Shown here piece after piece: positions 1 to 12,511 of a stretch of DNA of 64,000 nt. A program made the translations under genes and the position numbers. The stretch lies in the NCBI GenBank assembly GCA_022385805.1, contig MU277678.1:62001-126000 (forward strand), given 5' to 3'. The DNA is from Pilatotrama ljubarskyi (Eukaryota; Basidiomycota; Agaricomycetes; Polyporales; Polyporaceae). Under the pieces are notes generated by a model that saw only the letters and a list, made by a program, of their open reading frames with translations, searched no databases and was not told the origin of the DNA. The first letter of the stretch is position 1; the number at the start of each line of letters is the position of its first letter.

Positions 1-2323
1 CGAGAGGCAAAGGAGACGTACCTTGTCGAAGACGGCTTGGAGCGCAGCGGTGTCGTCCGTCGTGCCGTCTCCCTTCGCGCCCTGGTCACGGACGCTCACG
101 AACTGGCTGACGGCGTAGTCCTGGTACCTATCGAGCGCCACCAAAATCAGCCTCCCCCATCCTCTAGCCCTCCATCCAGACCGAGCACGTACTGAGGGTG
201 CATCTTCCCGAAGATCCTGCCCGCGCTATCCAGCAGGCTCGACGGCTTCGACGGGCTCGGCACTGCCCCCTGCACGAACTTGCCCGTCGGGCTCGTGCCC
301 GAGAACACGTTCCCCTGCGCCCACGTGTCGATTGTCGTCGTGCCGCCCGCGAGCACCGTCGCACCGCCGACGACGCCGACGGCCGTCGGCACGTTCGTGA
401 GGTGCACGTTGTTCAGCACGAGCGAGCCGGCGAGCTTCCCGTTTGAGGCCGTCGAGGAGCGCACGAAGACGGGCGTGTTCGAGACGAACGCATCGATCAC
501 AGCGATCGCGCCGGTGGTCTGGGGGGAGGAGGGGAGACGTCGTCAAAGAGAATTGTGCGGGCGAAAGAGAGGACGAGACGAACCTGCGTGTCCTGCGTCG
601 TACCGCCGGTCATGAGATCGAAGCCGACCTGGCAGTTGTTAACTGTATGCGCGGTCAGCATGACGAGCCCGGCTCGTCGACCTCAGGATACGCACTAGTG
701 ACACCCTGGAACGTCCAGCCTACATTGCGCTGTCAGCAACGAGAACGAACGGCGCAGGCGCGCAGATAGCGAAGGTGCTCACCCCAGTTCCAGATAGAGT
801 AGATGGCTACACAGCGCGTCAGCGGACCGGCACCCCCGGGCATTCGACAAAGTTCAGCAAAGGTACGCACCGGTGTCGGCGTTGTTTATCGTGACGTTGC
901 GGACCGTGAACCTAGACGGGCGTCATCAGCGATCAAGCACTTTGGCTACCTTCCGGCGGGAGAAGGAAGAGCGGGAGAGAAAGGTACGCACTGTTGGTTC
1001 CCGACCCACATGCCAAATTTACCTATCGACCGGAAGGGAAAGCGCGGGGTCAGCAATGGGTACGCGTCCGAATGACGCTCTGGACAGCGGTGCCTTACCT
1101 CCGTTGAAAACGAGATCTGTCCCAGGAAGAGGGTATCAGCATCGGTGCTCGATCTGTGGTGTGGAGTGGACACGTACCGCCCATGAAACCACCGCTACCG
1201 TTCTCCATCCAGATACCTAGGGAGCGCGACGTTAGCGTCCGACATCACTCTGCATGAACATACGACAAAAGCCTCCGTGGAGTGGGATGCGTATGACACG
1301 GGCCCAGCCCGAAGACCACGGAGGCTATGCCACTGAGAGCTGAGCGCACCTTGGTGGGCGTTGCCGGCCGCGGTGCTCATTTGGAAGACGATGTTCATGA
1401 GCGACGTCGACTGCGAGACCTGCCAGTGGATGCCCGTCGCGCTCGCGCTCGCGGGCATCTGGCGCAGGTCGATGACGAAGTTGCGCACGCTCCGGAAGAA
1501 GTTGTTCTGGTTGACATACCACTGCGCGCCGCCGCCGCCGGGGATGTACGGGTCCGCATCTGGAACCAAGAAGACAGAAAAACACATGGGTCAGCAGACG
1601 CGTCGAGAGCATATTGAGACTGGGCACGCGCCCCGAGCCGGTTCTCAGGGTGCGCGTGGGGTGGGAACGCGGGACACGTACCGATGACCGCCATCCCAGT
1701 GAAGCTGGCGTCGGCGAGCAGCGTGGGCGGCTTGCGCGCATCGCCGATGAGCTGGGTGTAGTAGTACGCGCTGTGCGAACACGCGAGTCAGTCGCGGCAG
1801 GATGCACGGCTAAACGCACGCTTACATGAGGGGCGCCGAGACTTTGTATGTGCTGCGGGGGGAAGGCAGGAAAGTGAGCTGTGGACGCGTTCTGTGCAAT
1901 CACATGGACGCGAGGCGTACGCACCCTTGAGGGAAGTAGACAACGGCCGGCGCTGTCGTGGTGGAGTCGCAGGATCCGCCGCCACACCTGTTACCGGAGG
2001 AGATGGCGTTGCTGGAGAGTTGCGATGAGTTCTGTAGGACTGTGCGGGAAGGCAATGTACGGTACATACTTTATAGCAGCCGTGTCGTCGGTGACACCGT
2101 CGCCCTTGGCACCAAAGTCTTTCACGTTGCGGAAGACCTGGTAGGACGAGGGGTTAGAGTTGAAGGCGGCGATGCCCTGGTGCTTGATGTTCTGCATCCA
2201 GAAGGGGTCACTGGCAGCGGCAGTGCCCGCGCCGAGTGGGGCGGAGCACGAAGAGCCCAAGGCTAGGACAGGCCTAACGACGGCCGCAGCCGCTGCTAGG
2301 AGAGTCAGAGCGAAGGCGAGCAT
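1..2323 (-). CDS. GH55 exo-beta-1,3-glucanase, 5' part
   Basis: Start of a secreted glycoside hydrolase family 55 enzyme that releases glucose or short sugars from beta-1,3-glucan. The ATG at 2323 opens a signal peptide (MLAFALTLLAAAAAVV) followed by the motif FRNVKDFGAKGDGVTDDTAA, the N-terminal blade of the first pectate-lyase-3 beta-helix. A second, related motif (VRDQGAKGDGTTDDTAA) is read on the minus strand at about 10-120. This shows the two tandem beta-helix domains that define GH55. Coding blocks are separated by short introns (for example just below about 2056 and in the 1180-1330 and 1690-1990 intervals), so boundaries are approximate. The gene leaves the window at its 3' end, so the C-terminus and the catalytic residues of the second domain are not visible. 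A TATA-like box lies about 55 bp upstream of the ATG. Family assignment is strong; endo versus exo action is taken from the family. Confidence 0.85.
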
Positions 2324-2375
2324 GATGGGTGAAGGACGACGCGTCCGATGGGGTGCACGGAACGCGAGGGGGAGG

Positions 2376-2382
2376 TTATATA
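2376..2382 (-). promoter_or_regulatory. TATA-like box of the GH55 gene
   Basis: The minus-strand heptamer TATATAA lies 53-59 bp upstream of the GH55 start codon, a usual position for a focused fungal promoter with a short leader. It is the only such AT block in the surrounding GC-rich sequence. Confidence 0.5.
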
Positions 2383-2399
2383 GGGCCCATGAGGGCGAA

Positions 2400-4565
2400 G
2401 GAAGGGGCGCCGCATGTCGAGAGGGCCGAGGAGGAGGACGACGTTTGGAGGCAGGCACACGGGGGCAGATGAGAGATCATGAGCATCGAGACTGGATGTG
2501 TCAGAAGAAGGAAGGGTATGTTTGGATGCACGTACGCGGGCGAGGCTGGGCGGGGATTGGCTGTGGCTCGGACGGGGTGCCCAGTGTGTGCTGTGCGCGG
2601 TGGACGAAGTTGCTGAACCGCGTGCGCACAGACTTTGGGAAATCACTTGCGCGAGAAGCGGACGCAGCGTGATCTCTGGGCGCAGGTGCAGCCATGCTAC
2701 CGTATGTTATCTGGATAGCAACAGAATTTCTGTCCACGACAAGCACCCGCTCTCGATCACCCACCGCAGTATGGCCTCTCCAGACGCCCACGCCGATCCT
2801 GCTCACGCGCCGCTCCCAACGCGCGCCTGTCCTCGCCACAACGCCCGGAGTTTCCGTTTCTGCTCCTCCCTCGTCCCTTGCTGTCTCTTTGACACACGCT
2901 AGAACTCCCCATAGAAACTGGTCTAGCCTCAAGCCCGGAAGATCACCACGTATGTCACTCTCAGACGAGTGCCAGTCGTCGGACCTGCCCAGAGATGCGC
3001 CCTCAATCACGCACTCTTCGTCCTGAGAACGGCGAAAAATAGGCTCATTTGAACCTTCGACCCATCATGAACACCCGAGAAGTGCTCGGACTTGTCGAAT
3101 GCGCCACTCCGCCTTTCGCGACTGCCACGGGACAGAGCAGCGTGTGGTCCGACCATGCGTTCCTTTCCCCCGCCGTCGAGCAAATGCTCGCGAACATACT
3201 CGGCTCCGTGCCAGATCTCGTCTGCGAACGGGAACTTCCTTGCTCATTACATCATAGGATCCCGGCGCATAGAGCTGCGGAACTCGTCCGTTCCTGTATT
3301 ACTCGTCATCCTCGTCCCTTGTTCCTTGCCCTCTGCATCTCGAGTCTGGACGCTGGGTTCGACAGCCTGACAGTTCTTCTACCACTTCCCCGCTTGAAAG
3401 CCGGACTGTCCTGTTCTCGCCCCCGAGGCCGACAGTACTGGGCGGATTGCAGCGGAGCGCGTGAATGAATGCATCTTCTCCTGCCTGCAATGACAGAGTC
3501 TCCTCGAAGGAGGACATAGCAAACATACTGTACTCCGCATGCTCTCGCTGCCAAAACCACCGCAAGACGGCTCCACTATCATACCGACCGCAGCGCCCCG
3601 TGATCACTGCCCATCCTCCACATGGTCCCCGGCCTCTCACGTCGCTAGCCCGAACGATCCTTCCACGTTCGCAGGCCCGCGCCTTCTTGCACGCCCAGCG
3701 CGGCGCAAGAGGCAAAACTCTTGTCCCCGTGGACGGCCGCGAGCATGGTCCTGACGAGCCTTCCGTGCTTCCTTGGACGCTCCGCAATCGAGCCCGCCTT
3801 ACGTTGACGGTCCCCTCGGGCGCGACAGTGTCAGCAGCACTTGCGCAGAGGGTCCTCCGCGCGCGTGCCCTCGCTGAAAGAATTGCCTCCGGCCTCGTGC
3901 ACCGTCTACGGGAATACGATATTTCGTAGCGTCAAAAGTTGGGCCGCCCAAGCACATAAGGAGGTGATCTACGAAATCGGTAGTCATGAGAACGGGAGAG
4001 AACGAGGTGCACATGTTATTAACTGCGTGTGCCCTCGTGTGGTGGTCGTTTTCCGACATACGAGCAGACCGTCTGCATCGCGACAAAAATAACACAGGGA
4101 GGTCGGTCCGATGCCTTACTTGTTTTCACGTTTCCGTTCTCGTGCCGGAGAGGGCACGTCGCACAAGCGTCTTCAGAGCAAGACTGGGCAGTTGGCTGCA
4201 GTTGGAGCAGGCTCAAGGATCGACTCGGAAAGAGGGACGGCGTCTTGGAGACCGGTGCTATGGTCACCGCCACATGCCGAGAGTGTACGTCTCGTTTAGG
4301 CAGCTGTGTATGTATGCAAGTTCGGAGCCGCCCAGATTACGTTGTGCCTGGCAGTGTAGTCTTGAACCTCCGCGATTTCAGAGGTCCAATACGTACTACA
4401 TTCATGTGGTACGCTCATGGACGCAGTCATTCACTCTGGGCACAGCGAGTCTCTCCAGTGCGGTAGCCTCCGTTGGGTAGGCAAACCCGCGGCACGGTAA
4501 GTACACCGAGTCCCAACGGAGAGTCGGAGCTGTCTAGTTGAGGCCGCCACTTTCCGTGAGGCTAA
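2400..4565. other. Gene-poor interval, no supported gene
   Basis: Upstream flank of the GH55 gene. Several overlapping open frames exist on both strands (for example around 2500-3010 and 3300-3930), but none shows a recognisable domain, signal peptide, or consistent exon continuation with splice sites. Their amino-acid make-up (Arg, Ser and Pro rich, frames open on both strands at once) is what GC-rich non-coding DNA gives. A lineage-specific orphan cannot be excluded. Confidence 0.5.
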
Positions 4566-4872
4566 GGGCCTGGTCGGCTGCCCGTGAGATTCAACTCACG
4601 TGTGATGTGAACGATGCCCGAGATGCCCGAAAACTCCGCACTCACACTGCGAGCACCGAAGCGCTCACAGTCACAAAGTGTCACGCTTGTGCGCGCATGC
4701 ACCCCCAGTTGTGAGCGCCCAAGCGTGACATCGTAGCGCCCGTGGAGATTGGGCAGCCGACCGCTCTGTTCGACCGTGATCTAGAACTCACAGGTGAGTG
4801 CGAGTTGGTGCTCACACGTGAGTGGATTTTGGCGGGGCGTGAGTTGTATCTCACGGGCAGCCGACCAGGCCC
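4566..4872. mobile_element. Tourist-like MITE (PIF/Harbinger type)
   Basis: A 307-bp element whose ends are 35-bp inverted repeats with a single mismatch, beginning GGGCCTGGTCGGCTGCCCGT at the left and its reverse complement at the right. It is flanked on both sides by the trinucleotide TAA (4563-4565 and 4873-4875). GGG/GGC-starting termini with a TWA target duplication are the hallmark of PIF/Harbinger-derived, Tourist-type miniature elements. The interior has no coding capacity but carries several short CTCAC/GTGAG-rich subterminal motifs in both orientations. The near-perfect repeats imply a fairly recent insertion. Confidence 0.88.
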
Positions 4873-4875
4873 TAA

Positions 4876-7800
4876 CGACCCTGAGGCAACCATGCTCGTC
4901 TGAGTTCGTCCACCTGCGCAGCGGAACTCCATCTGGCACACAGCGTCTCACAGGGCACGAAATTCTCTGCAGCGTACTAGTGTGTGCTGCGACTCACCTG
5001 CACACGGTTTGAGGAATTGCCGTGGCATAGTCAGCGAGATAATCACTCAGGCCTCCTGCCAGTGCCGTAATGCTCCTCACGTCGTCGTCCCATGCGCCGT
5101 GCGCTCGCCATCAGCGGGGCATCGATAATCCTCCCTCAAAGAGTGGAAGACGAGAGATGTTCCTTCAGTTGTTCTGGTCCGCGCAATAGACTCTTGTCAC
5201 AGTAGTACTACCGCCGTGAGATCCCGACACGGCGATTGCCTGCCAGCTGCAGGATATCGATCATTCTGGCCTGGACGTACGCACGGATATCTCCCCGAGC
5301 CTGACAATCTAGCTCAGCAGCGGCGATGCCACGCTCGTAAGCAAGCCGTGCGCCGAACCTTCAAGGTTCAGCCGTCTGCCTTCCGAGCACACTTTCGTGC
5401 AGAGGACGTTCTGCAGATGTGTGGTATGTAGGAAGACGAGGCTGCGAGCAGTGCCAGAGGGCCTAGAGTGACACTGCGGGCTCGACGACGACTTGGAGAT
5501 TGGTAGTCCGGGCATCTGTCGTTCCTGGATTTGGGATCAGCCTGCTATAGTACTCTGAATGCTCAGCCGAGCGCGGCATGGCATGGCAGCGTAGGACATC
5601 CACTTACGGGGTAGATGACCTACTTAGAGCTCCTGGTAGGAAAGCAGTAGTATAGGCCGACCTCCTAGGCTGGTATTATACCACGAAGGTGAAATGAAGG
5701 AACAAGAGACTCGGGCGGACGGTCAGCATCGGCGACACGCGTACCACTACCACAGGAGTATGACCCCGAGGGCCGAGAGATATTCTCTGTCTCCCTCGTT
5801 CGACTGTAGGACCGTTGCTTATCGGAACCTGCGTGATGCATCTGAAGAAGAACATCGTAAGTATGAAGTGAAGGCACTCGATGGTCAAGGCATCCGATCT
5901 GTACGAATCGCAACCCTCTTTCGGCGTTACGTATCCAAGGCACCGGCATCGGCGTGACCGCGCGGACGAGAAGCGACTGCACAGCTCATAAGGGCGTACC
6001 GCCTGCCTCGGCGTACACACGGAGGACGACAGTGTGGTAACATTGTGTGGAGGCTAACTTACTGTACAGATGGTGTGGAGATGCACCGTGATGGTAGACC
6101 GCAGCTGCTCGTGGAGGTGGTGGACGACGCGCGGGGCTAATGCGGGGCGCGGACGGCTGCGACAGCGGAGGGCAGTATGCGCGCGAGGCGCGAGACCTTG
6201 TAGGACTTCCGCCACATCCGCACTCCGCTTAAACCGAAGTCGTGGTTCAGCACAGGTACCCGACTGCTCCTACACACCCTTCAGGCCGAGCCGTGGTAAA
6301 GGCGTCGGCAGTCGCCCCAAGGCACTGCGACCCCACGCTGCCGATCACATTGGTCCAAGTAGGCAAGAGCAGCTCTGGCCCGGTCCCGCACTAGCTCGGC
6401 GGTCTGTCAGTTCTATACGCGGCGATGAACCGGTCGCCTTGTAGATGATGAGCGAGCCGCATACGAGAGCGGCAAGAACGGCTGGACGAACCTGGATCCA
6501 GGCGAAAAACCAGATGAGCTGCTGCATGTTAGGGCCGGGGCACTTCGTACGGAGGGACTCACCAGACAACGGCCCGGCCTATCTGCACAGTGCACAGGAA
6601 TAATCGAAGGCGTGATGACGGCCGTCCGTACGGACAAAATGCGAACGTGTCACCACGAAACGCCAGACCTGCTCTGGCTCTCTCCTGTGCCGGTCCGGCT
6701 GTTTGACAATCGCGCAGTCAAACAATTCAATCGACAAGGCGAGGAACAGGAACGCGAGCAGCGAGGCTTACCAATGAGCTTACAACTAGACCACCGGTGA
6801 AGAAGGAGGAGGAGGAGGGGGCAGTCGGTCTGGGCGGGGCGCAGAAACGTCAGCGGGGGATAGTACAGGTTTTCCGACATGCAACTCGCCCATTCAGAAG
6901 TTTCGAATGGGATGCTGGCCGCAGCGGCGGTCGACTCGGATGGCACTGACAGGCGTCGAGCACGGTCCAGGGTCGGGGAGCCTGCAGCACTTGCGAGCAT
7001 TCTGCGAGACCTCCACCGCGGATGCCGGAGGCACCAGTGTCGATCGTGCTTGGCTTACTTATCCCGTGCGCTGCAGTCGCTCTCTTGAGGATGGACGGGG
7101 TCGTGGGACTTCGAGAGTGACTGTGGTCAGAACAGGAATCCCCTTGCAATTCACCTTGGCGGATGCAGTCGCATCTAGCAGCTGATGAGGACAAGCCTGA
7201 GGAGGCAAGTTACGATGGATGGTCAGGTAGCACAGCAGTCCTGCGACGACCTGTGAGCGTCGACGGTGGGTGATCATGAGCTCAGAGCACGTTGAACATG
7301 ATGATGATTCAAGACCGCGCAGGGATGCGCTGAAGGGCGATGTACAGCATCGCCTGTCAGACGCAGACAGTCAGGCTCAGAGAGCCTATCATGCCGGCTG
7401 GATCCACTTCAGCGGTTGAAGCAACGGATGTATTCTTGGCCAGCACGATGACGGTCAGCCTGCGATGCAGTTGCGTATATACTCAGCGAAGCAGCGCGTC
7501 TGTTCATCTCGAGCAGTCAGCCTAGCGGTTTGAAGGGTTTGCACCTCACTCAAATGTGTCGTACGCAGACGACAAGCTCGTTCGTAGTACGACCAAGGTC
7601 AACGAGCGAGAACGTTCTGGCAAAGCCACAGAGGGCAAAAATAAATGCGCAGGCAGCCGCAGCGCAGCTGAGTGACCGAACCCAAGAAGCCAAGAATAGT
7701 AAGTACATGAGGGAACGTGGTGGGCGTTCTTGAGCTCGGCGTTCATCACCTCGAAGTTCGCGAGAGTGAATGGTATGAGCAGCACGCACGAGCGTGCCGA

Positions 7801-9050
7801 GCAGCCAGCAAGGCCAGCCTAAAGCGCGTTCTGGAGTGACTTTGGCTGCCAATGGAAGATGGGTTCGAGGGTGAGCGTATTTTTGCGCTCGAAAGAGGGG
7901 ACTTTCTTGCCACGAACTGGTCAGGAACGGCTGCGGTTTGCCGCCGCATTTGGACAGTGCGAACGCCACGCCCCGCCCCGTCGCTGGCCCGAAGAGCTTG
8001 AGAACGTCGCGCAAACAGTAGTGCCCCCGGAGGGGTTATGAGGTCATCGCTGTCAGCGTCGGCATCGCCCCGGCCCAGAAATTGAAAAGGAGCATCGTTT
8101 ATGTTCCCGGCAGTGCAGGAGTCGGGGCGGGCGGCGGGCCGGCGGCTCAGTTGAAGTGCGACATACGGGCGCACGATGGAGGGACATGGTTGGGACTCTG
8201 CGTGGCCTTTGAGAAGAACGACTTCCAAGAGCTGTTGGCTCGTGTAACGGGCGACAGGATTGGTTGCAGAGGACGGAGAGGAAGGGAGGCTTGCAGTGGG
8301 CGGCGGAGGTGCCGGGTCACAAGGGCGAGGACGCCGGTGAGACTGGGATCGGCCGGCGATTGGGATCAACATCGGTGACTCTGTGGCGTGGATGTGTGCA
8401 GCGTCGTCACTGGCGGCGACCGCTCTTGCGTCGGTGCACGTCAAAGCCCCTCAGCCTGTGTGCTGCTGTGGGCCATGGTGCGAGCACAGCTGTAAGGGGC
8501 CCTGGAATGGAGGAGGGAGAGAGGAGAGTTTTAGGATTCGGAAGCCCTGATCGGGGAATGGAAGACGAGCCGTCGACGACAACGCGGAGAAGCGCCCGAT
8601 CGACGCTGTGGCCGGACGCTCGGCAAGGGACGGCATGAGATATTGCTATTCCCACGGTAAATATCACGGTAAATATCACTGTATCATCGTGCTGTGGAGG
8701 CGCGTGAGCCTCTCGTCCGCCGCAGTTCTGTCCTTTTCTCCTCGCCCTCTCTCCTTTTCTCGTCCTAGCCTCGTCTCTCCCGCCGCCGTTCCCCTCGAGC
8801 CGCGCTCATTCCCCTCACCCCCCTCCTCCACGACCCCGACGACGTCCGCAACCGCACCCACGACGCCCGTGTTCCCCGTGGCAGCACGCTCGCCAAGCCC
8901 ACGCGCCCAACGACACTAGTGACAGCCGTCCCGTGAGTCCCGTTGCCTTTCATAAATCCCCGGCCTTTTCTCCCCACCATCGGCTAACCTCCTCTCTCCC
9001 CGCCTTGTTCCCTTCCTCTCCCTTCGCTCCTCGTCGCTCGTTACCCTCCC
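4876..9050. other. Long gene-poor interval upstream of the GH5 gene
   Basis: About 4.2 kb without a supportable gene. Minus-strand frames at 6.3-8.4 kb contain hydrophobic stretches (around 6400-6560 and 7550-7780) that faintly resemble membrane segments, but no continuous exon chain with splice sites could be assembled and stops interrupt them. This may be decayed coding DNA or plain intergenic sequence. A 12-bp unit containing CACGGTAAATAT is directly repeated at about 8653-8682. The last few hundred bases before 9082 are pyrimidine-rich, as expected of a fungal promoter and leader. Confidence 0.45.
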
Positions 9051-9081
9051 GTCCTGCCCCCCGCAGTGCGGTCCCTCCAGG

Positions 9082-11873
9082 ATGTCCGGCACGCCCTACC
9101 AGCCCGTGTTCAACAGCAGCAACACCAACCTTCACTCCTCAAGTCGTCACGATGAAGCTCGCGATACCCAGTTCTACACTCCGGAGACAGAACCCCTAGA
9201 GCTTCACCACGATGACCTCCCCGCAGGCGCAGCTCCACCACGCTTCATGGGCCCCGCTCGCAACGACGGCAACCGCGCCTCCTTCGCGTCCTCCCAGGGC
9301 AGCTTCCCCACAGTCGTCGGTGACGACTACGAGGGCTCCTCCGACGCGTTGAACGCGCAAAAGTCCCGCGGGTTCTACGGCCTCAATTATAATGACTCCG
9401 AGTACAACACCTCTCAGCCAACAATAGGCGGTCCCAAGGGCTCTCCCTACCTCGACGAGAAGCGGACGCCCTACAGGCCCCAGGCAACGTCCCGCCGCAA
9501 GATCATCATCGGCTCTCTGATCGCGCTCGCAGCCATCATTGTTGCCGTGGTAGTCGCCCTCTACTTCACCGTCATCAAGCCCAAGCAGCACAACGGCACG
9601 TCCGCTGATACGAGTAGTGGGACCTCGTCTGGTGACTCTGCCGCGGATGGTGACAGCTCGGGCACCGCCAGTTCACGTGTGGTCGTCAGCGGTGGTGATG
9701 GCAGCACTGTCACGATGTTTGATGGCTCGACCTTCACTTACTCTAACTCGTTCGGCGGCACCTGGTACTACGACCCGGCCAACCCGACGGTCAGTGGCGC
9801 GCGGCCACAGTCGTGGACGCCCGCCCTCAATGAGACATTCAACTTCGGCGTTGATCCTATCCGAGGGTTCGTGTGCCGATCAGAACGTTGATGGTACCCT
9901 GACTAACCTGGAATTTGATCCAGCGTGAACCTTGGCGGTTGGCTTGTTACCGAACCTGTAAGTCACACAGCTTTTCAGAACATGTCAGACGCTCATTTTT
10001 ATTCTTGCAGTTCATGTGAGTTGTGCACATCAGCCCATTGGAACCATTCAATAACACGCCGTGCAGCGTCCCAGCCCTTTACGAGAAGTACATCAACACC
10101 TCTGAACCTGTGGTCGATGAGTGGACTCTCACTCAACGTCTCACGGCGGACGGTGCGATCGACGAGCTCGAGAACCACTACAAGACCTTCATCGTGAGCT
10201 GTTCACACATGTCCTCTCTTGCGCAGCCCGCTGACTAGTGCCCGTGCAGACCGAGCAGGACTTCGCCGAGATCGCCGCGGCGGGGCTGAACTTCGTTCGC
10301 ATCCCTATCCCGTACTGGGCCATCGAAGTCCGTGAGAACGAGCCCTTCCTACCGAAGACGTCCTGGACGTAAGTGACAGCTCATATGCAGCCAGAGATCG
10401 CTTGATTGACAGGGCGCTGTCTCTTAGGTACTTCTTGAAGGCCATCCAATGGGCTCGCAAGTATGGTCTCCGCATCAACCTCGACCTGCACTCGCTCCCT
10501 GGCTCGCAGAATGGGTGGAACCACTCCGGCCGTCTCGGCACCATCAACGTGCTGTACGGGCCCATGGGCATCGCCAACGCGGAGCGGTCGCTTGACTACA
10601 TCCGGGTCATCGCCGAGTTCATCTCCCAGCCGGAGTACAGGGACGTCATCCCTCTGTTCGGCGTCACCAACGAGCCGTTCGGCCCTACCATCGGCAAGGA
10701 CGCCGTCCAGCGCTAGTGAGTATTTCTGCGCACTCATCGCCGCCCAGCAGAATGTCTGATACGGTTGCACGCACAGCTACCTCGCGGCGTACAACACTGT
10801 GCGCAACGCCAGCGGCACTGGTGAAGGCAACGGCCCTTGGGTCGTGTTCCACGACGCGTTCCTCGGGCTCACGAACTGGGCGGGCTTCCTCCCGAACGCG
10901 GACCGCCTGCAGCTCGACATCCACCAGTACCTCTGCTTCGACGGGCAGTCGGCGGACGACTACGGCGTGCGTGTACAGGCGGGGCAGCCGTGCACGACGT
11001 GGGCGGCGGGCCAGAACAAGTCGATGACCGCGTTCGGAATGACGCACGTCGGCGAGTGGAGTCTGGCGATCAACGACTGCGGCCAGTGGGTCAACGGCGT
11101 GAACCTCGGAGCGCGCTACGATGGGACGTTCACCTCGAGTCACTTTGACAAGACCGGCGACTGCTCGGTGTATACGGACTACACGCAGTACGACGACCAG
11201 TGGAAGGCGGACATGAAGCAGTTCGCGCTCCAGAGCATGTCTGCGCTTCAGGTGCGTTCATCTTGACCATGATGGGTGCAGTGTTGTGACGCTGACGGTG
11301 ACGTGCTTGCAGAACTGGTTCTTCTGGACGTGGAAGATCGGCAACTCGACTGTCACCGGTCGTCCCCCATCCCCCGCTTGGTCGTACCAGCTTGGTCTCC
11401 AGGAAGGATGGATGCCGACCAACCCGCGCGACTCGGAGGGCGTCTGCGAGAACACCGCACCGTTCAACCCGCCCCTCCAGGCGTGGCAGACCGGCGGTGC
11501 TGGGGCCGGCCAGATCCCCGCCACCGCCCAGGCCGCGCTCGCGTGGCCTCCGGCCTCGCTCACGAACGTCGACGACGTCGCGACGCTCCCGCAGTACACG
11601 CAGACCGGGTCGATCGTCTCCCTGCCCGCGCCGACGCTCACCGCCGTCAGCGGCAAGGCGACGTCGACGGTTTCGGCGGGCAGCTGGAACAACCCGTCGG
11701 ACACGGCGAGCTTCTACGTGCCGATTGCGACGTGCGGATACCTCGACCCCTGGATGGGCCCGAACGCGTCGCCCGACCCGTGTCCCGCCCAGTCGACGTC
11801 CGCCGCAACCCAGGCCCGTCGCGAGTACGCACCGAGGGCGTACATCACCCCTGCGCCGACGCTCTCGTCATAG
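9082..11873 (+). CDS. Membrane-anchored GH5 exo-beta-1,3-glucanase
   Basis: Type II membrane glucan beta-1,3-glucosidase (GH5, subfamily 9-like) acting on wall beta-glucan outside the cell. Eight exons can be placed: 9082-9866, 9924-9957, 10011-10015, 10067-10193, 10250-10368, 10428-10715, 10777-11251 and 11313-11873, summing to 2,394 nt (797 residues) in one open frame. About 140 acidic and polar cytosolic residues precede a transmembrane helix ([20 protein letters not shown]), then a Ser/Thr-rich linker, then the TIM-barrel. Key motifs are [13 protein letters not shown] at the barrel start, the acid/base Glu in FGVTNEPFG and the nucleophile Glu in THVGEWSLA. The third exon is only 5 nt and is needed to read [12 protein letters not shown]. 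The C-terminal 50 residues are Pro/Thr/Ser rich. Fold, catalytic residues and frame all agree. Confidence 0.93.
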
Positions 11874-12511
11874 TGGGAGCTCGGGCTCGCTCGTCCGGCT
11901 TCTGCTTCTTCAATCGACTCTCAGCCATGCATGAATCTTGGCCTCGGCGGTGTGATCTGCATGCACTACTAGCACTACTTGCACTACTTGCACTACTTAC
12001 ATACGACCACTCTTAGTTGGCAGAGGGCACACGGGGGCGTCTGGTGCGCTGCGTGCGCCGTTGTTCCTCCGTGAAGGACACTTGAACTTGGCGATTCGGA
12101 CACACTCATGAATGTTGCTCGTGCGTGGTACTACTGGTACATGGTACATAGTATGGCTACATGGGGACGTGGTGGGGTACCCTAGTACTCCTGACTACTA
12201 CATACATTAGTGCGCAAGACACGGACCCGCATGTTGCCACGGGTCGTGTCGGTACCATAGGCAATCTGACGGACTTCTTGGACCTCGGACTTAGCATCCG
12301 CGATGCGAGTATCTTGGGACTGGAGTACTGTGCTCTATGTGGGAGTCTCGCCGGCCGTCATGCACTTTCTGGCTGGTGCACAGCACAGCAGGGTGGCGTG
12401 ATATAAGTACATCGTCGCCTCGTACATTGCATCATCTATAGCTGACAGTGACATGGCGAGAGCAGCTGCATATCAGCAAAGGGGTGCGCAAGACGTAGGT
12501 ACTGTCACTCG
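11874..12511. other. Intergenic region after the GH5 gene
   Basis: Convergent 3' flanks of the plus-strand GH5 gene and the minus-strand IF1-like gene. No gene seen. It contains a 9-bp tandem repeat (listed separately) and repeated GTAC/TACATGG words around 12120-12200. Confidence 0.5.
11963..11998 (+). repeat. 9-bp tandem repeat, four copies
   Basis: Four head-to-tail copies of GCACTACTT (the first ends in A instead of the final T), directly after the GH5 gene. It is a short minisatellite with no evident function and likely to vary in length between strains. Confidence 0.9.

Noticed and set aside
1325..1987. 220-residue minus frame within the GH55 gene
   Set aside because: Arg/Ser-rich shadow frame crossing introns of the glucanase; the real reading frame has beta-helix motifs.
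3049..3929. Plus-strand frames of 139 and 154 residues
   Set aside because: Both strands are open at once and the composition is that of random GC-rich DNA; no homologous domain recognised.
6345..8444. Possible seven-transmembrane gene on the minus strand
   Set aside because: Hydrophobic fragments exist but no exon chain with consistent GT-AG joins and no conserved family motif could be assembled.
11276..12016. 246-residue plus frame overlapping the last GH5 exon
   Set aside because: Alternate frame of a real exon; arginine-rich and without domain.
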